Shown one piece after another: positions 5,050-8,220 of a stretch of DNA of 8,220 bases. Position 1 is the first letter of the stretch; each line of letters starts with the position of its first letter. Both the position numbers and the translations under genes were made by a program. A model generated the notes under the pieces. It did no database searches. It worked only from the letters and a program-made list of their open reading frames with translations, and had not been told where the DNA came from. This stretch comes from Neptunomonas sp. (GTDB lineage Bacteria > Pseudomonadota > Gammaproteobacteria > Pseudomonadales > Balneatricaceae). The stretch spans positions 1 to 8,220 of the forward strand of contig SDWN01000199.1 in NCBI GenBank assembly GCA_004195305.1, in the 5' to 3' direction.

Positions 5050-6984
5050 TTAGCTCACCGTCACTTGGCGGAACATGCCCAGCATGTGGTAAATCAGATG
5101 GCAGTGGTAGGCCCAGTCTCCGCGCGCATCGGCGGTCACCAGGTAACTGATTCTAGATCCGGGCTGGACTATTACGGTATGTTTTCTGGGGATGCGGCCG
5201 GGGTCTCCGGTTTCCAGATCGCTCCACATACCATGCAGGTGCATCGGGTGGTTCATCATGGTGTCATTAACCAGCGTGATCCGCACCCGTTCACCGTATT
5301 TCAACTGAAGTGGGTCGGCATTGGCAAATTTCACACCATTGATAGACCACATGTAGCGGCTCATATTGCCGGTCAGGTGGAGTTCGATCTCACGGCCAGG
5401 TTCTCTAGGGTCGGGGGTTGGATAACGGTTGATCAGATCGGCGTAGGTTAATACGCGTCGGCCGTTGTTTCTGAGACCTACGCCGGGATCGTCAAGACGA
5501 TAGCTTGGGCTATCGGCGCGCATGTCGACATGGGGGCCAAACTCAGTGGATGCGTGTGTGACCGGGCGGTTAACCGGTGGTGATGGTGGTGCTGATGAGT
5601 TACTCATCATCGTATCCATCTTCATGTCGCCCATATTCATGTCGGTCATCTCCATGCCCTCCATGCTCATCTCGGACATATCCATCCCGTCCATGCTCAT
5701 TCCCTGCATATCCATATCGGCTTGTTGGGCTGGCGCATGTCCCATGCTGGCGTGATCCATCCCTGCCATTGAGCCCATGGCCATCGCGCCATGCCCCATG
5801 CCGGCGTGGTCCATTCCGGCCATCGACGACATATCCATGCCCATATCACCATGACCCAGAAGTGGAACCGGATCGAACTCGGGGATTTCTGCTCGCACAC
5901 CCGCGTCCGGTGTCAGGGTTCCTAGCGCGTAACCGGAGCGATCGATAGCCTGGGCAAATAGGGTGTAGGCACTGTCGTCCAGGGGTTCAACAATGACATC
6001 GTAGGTTTCGGCGACGCCAATACGAAACTCGTCGACGCTGACCGGTTCGACATCCTGGCCGTCGGCAGCGATCACTGTCATTTTTAGCCCTGGTATGCGG
6101 ACATCAAAGAAGGTCATGGCCGCGCTGTTGATAAAGCGCAAACGTACCCGTTCTCCTTTACGAAAAAGGCCGATCCAGCCATCTGCAGGTGTTTGGCCAT
6201 TCATTAGGAAGGTATAGGTATAGCCCGTGACATCCGAGATATCGCTATCGCTCATCCGCATCTGGTTCCACATCTGGCGATTTTGCCAGGTTTTGGATAC
6301 CCCTTTGGCGCGAATCTCCTGTATCAGATCTGAGCTGGTGCGCTCATTAAAGTTGTAGTAATGGCTGAGTTTCTTGAGCTTGGCATAGACATCGTCAGGA
6401 TCTTCGTCGCTCCAGTCCGACAGTTGCACGACGTAGTCGCGGTCATACTGGATCGATTCTTTCTCTTTAGGGTCGACAATAATGGCACCGTATAACCCCG
6501 TCTGCTCTTGAAAACCTGAATGGCTGTGGTACCAGTAGGTGCCGCTCTGTTGCACCCGAAAACGGTAAGTAAAGGTTTCACCGGGTGCGATGCCGGGGAA
6601 GGAGATGCCAGGAACTCCGTCCATCGCGGTTGGCAGGATGATGCCGTGCCAATGGATAGAGGTGGAAACATCAAGACGATTGGTGACTCGGAGGGTCACT
6701 TCATCACCCTCTTGCCAACGCAGTATCGGTGCCGGGAGTGATCCATTAACGGTGGTGGCTAGACGAGTCTGGCCGGTGAAATTAACGGTTTGTTTATCGA
6801 TGCTGAGATCAAACTGGGTACCTCTAAGGGTGTGAATGGCAGCGGACTTTTCCTGGCTGGCGAATAGCGGCCCTGAGCGAAGGCTCAGACCTGCAACAAC
6901 GCCTCCCATCGCGATCCCCTGGACAAATTGTCGGCGACTCAGCGGAGGGTTTTCGAGAGTCAGTAATGACGGTTTGTGACGCAT
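5050..6984 (-). CDS. copA: Copper resistance multicopper oxidase CopA/PcoA
   Basis: This is a 644-residue periplasmic laccase-like oxidase that oxidises Cu(I) and binds copper. A twin-arginine signal (SRRQFVQG, residues 16-23, then a hydrophobic stretch to FAS at 43) directs folded export. All copper ligands are visible: HWHG (111-114), WYHSHSG (151-157), HPMHLHGMW (579-587) and HCHLIYHMLGM (627-637), with Cys628 the type 1 thiolate and Met637 the likely axial position. Residues 381-460 form a Met/His/Asp-rich loop (GM, MDM and MAGMDH repeats), as in CopA/PcoA, where such segments bind extra copper. AAAGGA (6993-6998) supports the start. copB follows with 11 bases between, and the two form one transcript. 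A small CopL-like gene lies 116 bases upstream. Family assignment is secure. Confidence 0.97.
   Translation of the reverse strand: MRHKPSLLTLENPPLSRRQFVQGIAMGGVVAGLSLRSGPLFASQEKSAAIHTLRGTQFDLSIDKQTVNFTGQTRLATTVNGSLPAPILRWQEGDEVTLRVTNRLDVSTSIHWHGIILPTAMDGVPGISFPGIAPGETFTYRFRVQQSGTYWYHSHSGFQEQTGLYGAIIVDPKEKESIQYDRDYVVQLSDWSDEDPDDVYAKLKKLSHYYNFNERTSSDLIQEIRAKGVSKTWQNRQMWNQMRMSDSDISDVTGYTYTFLMNGQTPADGWIGLFRKGERVRLRFINSAAMTFFDVRIPGLKMTVIAADGQDVEPVSVDEFRIGVAETYDVIVEPLDDSAYTLFAQAIDRSGYALGTLTPDAGVRAEIPEFDPVPLLGHGDMGMDMSSMAGMDHAGMGHGAMAMGSMAGMDHASMGHAPAQQADMDMQGMSMDGMDMSEMSMEGMEMTDMNMGDMKMDTMMSNSSAPPSPPVNRPVTHASTEFGPHVDMRADSPSYRLDDPGVGLRNNGRRVLTYADLINRYPTPDPREPGREIELHLTGNMSRYMWSINGVKFANADPLQLKYGERVRITLVNDTMMNHPMHLHGMWSDLETGDPGRIPRKHTVIVQPGSRISYLVTADARGDWAYHCHLIYHMLGMFRQVTVS
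5605..5844 (-). repeat. Met/His-rich copper-binding repeat region within copA
   Basis: These bases encode CopA residues 381-460, where Met makes up roughly every third residue alongside Gly, Asp and His. Inside it a 33-base unit occurs twice, at 5791-5823 (MAGMDHAGMGH) and 5737-5769 (MAGMDHASMGH), differing at 5 positions of which one changes an amino acid (Gly to Ser). The rest degenerates into MxGM/MxDM steps. The arrangement suggests growth by tandem duplication followed by drift, and it would be prone to length change between strains. Confidence 0.75.
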
Positions 6985-7030
6985 AACTAGAATCCTTTTA
7001 TAGAGTGTTCTGAATCCAGGATGTTGTCTG

Positions 7031-7059
7031 AGCCATGAACTAAGGTGTAGCTCATGGCT
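7031..7059 (-). promoter_or_regulatory. Hairpin in the leader between the small exported protein gene and copA
   Basis: AGCCATGAACT (7031-7041) and AGCTCATGGCT (7049-7059) pair with one mismatch across 11 positions (8 outer pairs are perfect) around a 7-base loop. It lies about 45 bases before the copA start codon on the minus strand and no T run follows, so termination alone is not the obvious role. An mRNA-processing or translation-control element between the two genes is possible. Confidence 0.35.
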
Positions 7060-7060
7060 A

Positions 7061-7086
7061 CTTAAAAACCAAACGCAGGTTGCGTT
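7061..7086 (-). terminator. Weak terminator or attenuator after the small exported protein gene
   Basis: On the minus strand AACGCA (7086-7081), a 3-base loop and TGCGTT (7077-7072) form a 6-bp stem followed by TGGTTTTTAA. A short stem plus a T-rich tail 15 bases beyond the stop of the 7101-7451 gene looks like a weak intrinsic terminator. Since no strong promoter is visible before copA, partial read-through would be needed, which is the arrangement of an attenuator. Confidence 0.4.
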
Positions 7087-7100
7087 GAAAAAAGGGGTTG

Positions 7101-7451
7101 TTAGAGCGGCAGGATGGGAGGGCGTTTGAGAACGGGATCAATGGCAGTATTAAAATGTTCCACGTGAGGCCGTAGCGAAAGCCGTGGTGGGAGGGGCATA
7201 GATAAGGAGAGGCTGTGGGTGGCTCCGAAACTTGCGGAACAGCCGGTGCTGCAGTTCAACATACCGCCATCAGTGCAGCAGTTGATACCACCCACTGAGG
7301 TGGCTGAAGTAACGGACGTTACCTCGCTTTCACAGGATGAATGCGGAAGACTCGAATGGATGGATGAAACACCGGCCCAACTCAGCTGTTGTAGTCCTAG
7401 GAACAGGGGCAGCATAAAAATCAGGACAAGATGACGATACCTGGGATTCAT
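7101..7451 (-). CDS. Small exported Cys-rich protein, CopL-like family, upstream of copA
   Basis: This is a 116-residue protein with a signal peptide (residues 1-26, hydrophobic LVLIFMLPLFLGL, cleavage near SWA-G). The mature part has Cys40, a Cys58-Cys59 pair, Cys67 and Cys71, then a Ser/Leu/Pro-rich stretch, ending HFNTAIDPVLKRPPILPL. Small Cys-rich secreted proteins in this position upstream of copA are often named CopL or given as hypothetical metal-binding proteins. Identification here is by position and pattern, not by a firm motif. It shares cysteine spacing and the RPPI end with the protein at 3830-4189. The start ATG has no strong ribosome site. It is followed by two hairpins before copA, so its expression may be tied to copA control. 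Copper binding is inference. Confidence 0.65.
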   Translation of the reverse strand: MNPRYRHLVLIFMLPLFLGLQQLSWAGVSSIHSSLPHSSCESEVTSVTSATSVGGINCCTDGGMLNCSTGCSASFGATHSLSLSMPLPPRLSLRPHVEHFNTAIDPVLKRPPILPL

Positions 7452-7779
7452 AGTCTGCTACTCAATCTACCACCCTTGGTGAGAACGCTTGATTTAGTAG
7501 TAGCTCAAGGTCCTACGATTAGCTAATGATAAAAGTCATCGATAGAGTATAGGTGAGATGGGGTGCTGGTGAGAGGTTTTTAAGATTTTTCTCATATTGA
7601 AAAATAAAGACAAAAATTATTTATCCCACCGTAATCTGAACATAACCTGGCAGGGGCTCTGGAATACGCCCCCTGGATTAAACGATACCTCGGTTAAGTT
7701 CGGTATTAGCACCTGTGACACCAAGGAACCGACGAGCAAGTCCCCAAGTGTTTCTGCATTTGGACTTGTTCGCAGGTCC
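7452..7779. other. Intergenic region holding the likely copA-operon promoter
   Basis: These 328 bases lie between the edge cytochrome gene (ends 7780) and the small exported protein gene. No ORF with a ribosome site is present. Visible elements are a 7-bp inverted repeat CAAGTCC (7738-7744) / GGACTTG (7762-7768) and a GC-rich imperfect dyad CAGGGGC / GCCCCCTG (about 7651-7675). Both are downstream of the cytochrome stop and may terminate it, though neither has a T run. Nearer the small gene are a 10-bp palindrome ATTAGCTAAT (7518-7527) and a candidate -10. An A/T-rich patch spans about 7577-7623. Confidence 0.55.
7546..7551 (-). promoter_or_regulatory. Candidate -10 for the small gene-copA-copB transcript
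   Basis: TATACT lies at 7551-7546 on the minus strand, about 95 bases before the start codon at 7451. The sequence 17 bases upstream (TCTCAC) is a poor -35, as in promoters that need an activator. The palindrome ATTAGCTAAT (7527-7518) lies just past the expected transcription start and could be an operator. No CueR- or CusR/CopR-like box was recognised. Confidence 0.25.
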
Positions 7780-8220
7780 CTAGTGCTCGGCGCTTAGTTT
7801 TCCGCCTAGATAATCTACAAGATCACTCAGGTCCTGCTCTTCCATAGCCCAGCGGGGCATTGTGCTATCGAGAGCATTTCCGCTGGGATCTATCCCTTCT
7901 CTGATGGCACGCTGAAGTGTAGCTGACGAATAGCTCCCGTGGTCACCATGACCGTCGTCATGCTCTCCAAACAGAGCTTCAGCCGTCAACGGAGGTGTTT
8001 GGATCCAGAAAAACGGATACATCCTTTGGCCGCCCTGGCGCTCGGCACCGTGGCACCTCACGCAGCCCATCGCATGCATACTTTGATGCATGTTGCCTCC
8101 AGATGTCGCGACAGGGCGGCCGTCGAGGCCAACGCCAGTATAGTAGATGCGTTCACCGTTGCTGGAGAAGCTGGGTCGGGTCACACGAATTTGAGCGCCC
8201 CGATTCGTTGTCGAAGTCAC
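7780..8220 (-). CDS. c-type cytochrome, C-terminal part (5' end beyond right edge)
   Basis: The frame enters from the right edge and gives 146 residues to the TAG at 7782-7780. A heme c motif CVRCH occurs at residues 53-57 of the visible part, preceded by MHQSMHAMG, and MPRW (121-124) provides a likely distal Met. FSSNGERIYYTGVGLDG before the heme site and LDSTMPRWAMEEQDLSDLVDYL near the end match a cytochrome c family that accompanies copper and respiratory gene clusters. A His/Asp-rich patch (GEHDDGHGDHG, about 85-95) is a possible extra metal site. The first visible codon is GTG, but the true start, signal peptide and any further domains lie outside the window. It is on the same strand as the copper genes, 328 bases before the next, so it may belong to a separate transcript. 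Confidence 0.85.
   Translation of the reverse strand: MTSTTNRGAQIRVTRPSFSSNGERIYYTGVGLDGRPVATSGGNMHQSMHAMGCVRCHGAERQGGQRMYPFFWIQTPPLTAEALFGEHDDGHGDHGSYSSATLQRAIREGIDPSGNALDSTMPRWAMEEQDLSDLVDYLGGKLSAEH

Noticed and set aside
5041..5451. Long plus-strand ORFs antisense to copA and the beta-propeller
   Set aside because: They lie opposite strongly conserved proteins, have no ribosome sites of their own, and are explained as shadows of those genes.
7488..7509. CTTGA...TCAAG dyad as a MerR/CueR operator
   Set aside because: Arms are only 5 bp, the spacing does not fit a 19-base spacer promoter oriented toward copA, and it lies downstream of the candidate -10.
7597..7797. 66-residue plus-strand ORF
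   Set aside because: It uses a TTG start with no ribosome site, has no recognisable features, and overlaps the end of the edge cytochrome gene on the other strand.

Overview
The window looks like part of a copper-handling island from a gammaproteobacterium. That assignment is an inference. It rests on the CopA/CopB pair, a CbrA-like sodium:solute symporter segment at the left edge, moderate base composition and Shine-Dalgarno sites of the AGGAG type. Nothing here places it to genus, and I see no integrase, transposase, tRNA, rRNA, CRISPR array or origin.

Layout. Almost all intact genes are on the minus strand, so transcription runs from right to left. In that order they are: a c-type cytochrome open at the right edge (8220-7780); a 330-base intergenic stretch with a candidate promoter; a small exported Cys-rich protein (7451-7101); the multicopper oxidase CopA (6984-5050); the outer-membrane protein CopB (5038-4337), whose ribosome site overlaps the copA stop; a probable terminator (4310-4282); a second small exported Cys/His protein (4189-3830); a Rieske iron-sulfur protein (3674-3075); an unrecognised 71-residue ORF coupled to it by TAATG (3075-2860); a DUF2933-type two-helix membrane protein (2855-2586); an exported YncE-like beta-propeller (2558-1572); and an exported single-domain rhodanese (1501-1145). 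A 14-bp perfect hairpin (1089-1122) closes this block.

The left end is damaged. A plus-strand cytochrome c reading frame (761-1042) has lost its start and signal peptide and carries an in-frame TGA. A minus-strand symporter frame (about 555 to 1, leaving the window) has lost its N-terminal part. Between them lies about 200 bp of GC-rich sequence of a different character (556-760) that matches neither gene. The simplest reading is a deletion/insertion scar, or an assembly chimera, that removed the 5' ends of two divergent genes.

How the genes may work together. CopA (Tat-exported Cu(I) oxidase with a long Met/His-rich copper-binding loop) and CopB (outer-membrane copper protein) form the known core of periplasmic copper resistance. 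The second cluster (Rieske protein, 71-residue ORF, DUF2933, beta-propeller, rhodanese) is redox- and envelope-oriented. Its Rieske protein has no cytochrome b or c1 partner in the window. It may pass electrons among the periplasmic copper proteins and the cytochromes, but that is inference. The two small Cys-rich exported proteins share cysteine spacing and a C-terminal RPPI motif, and each precedes one of the two clusters.
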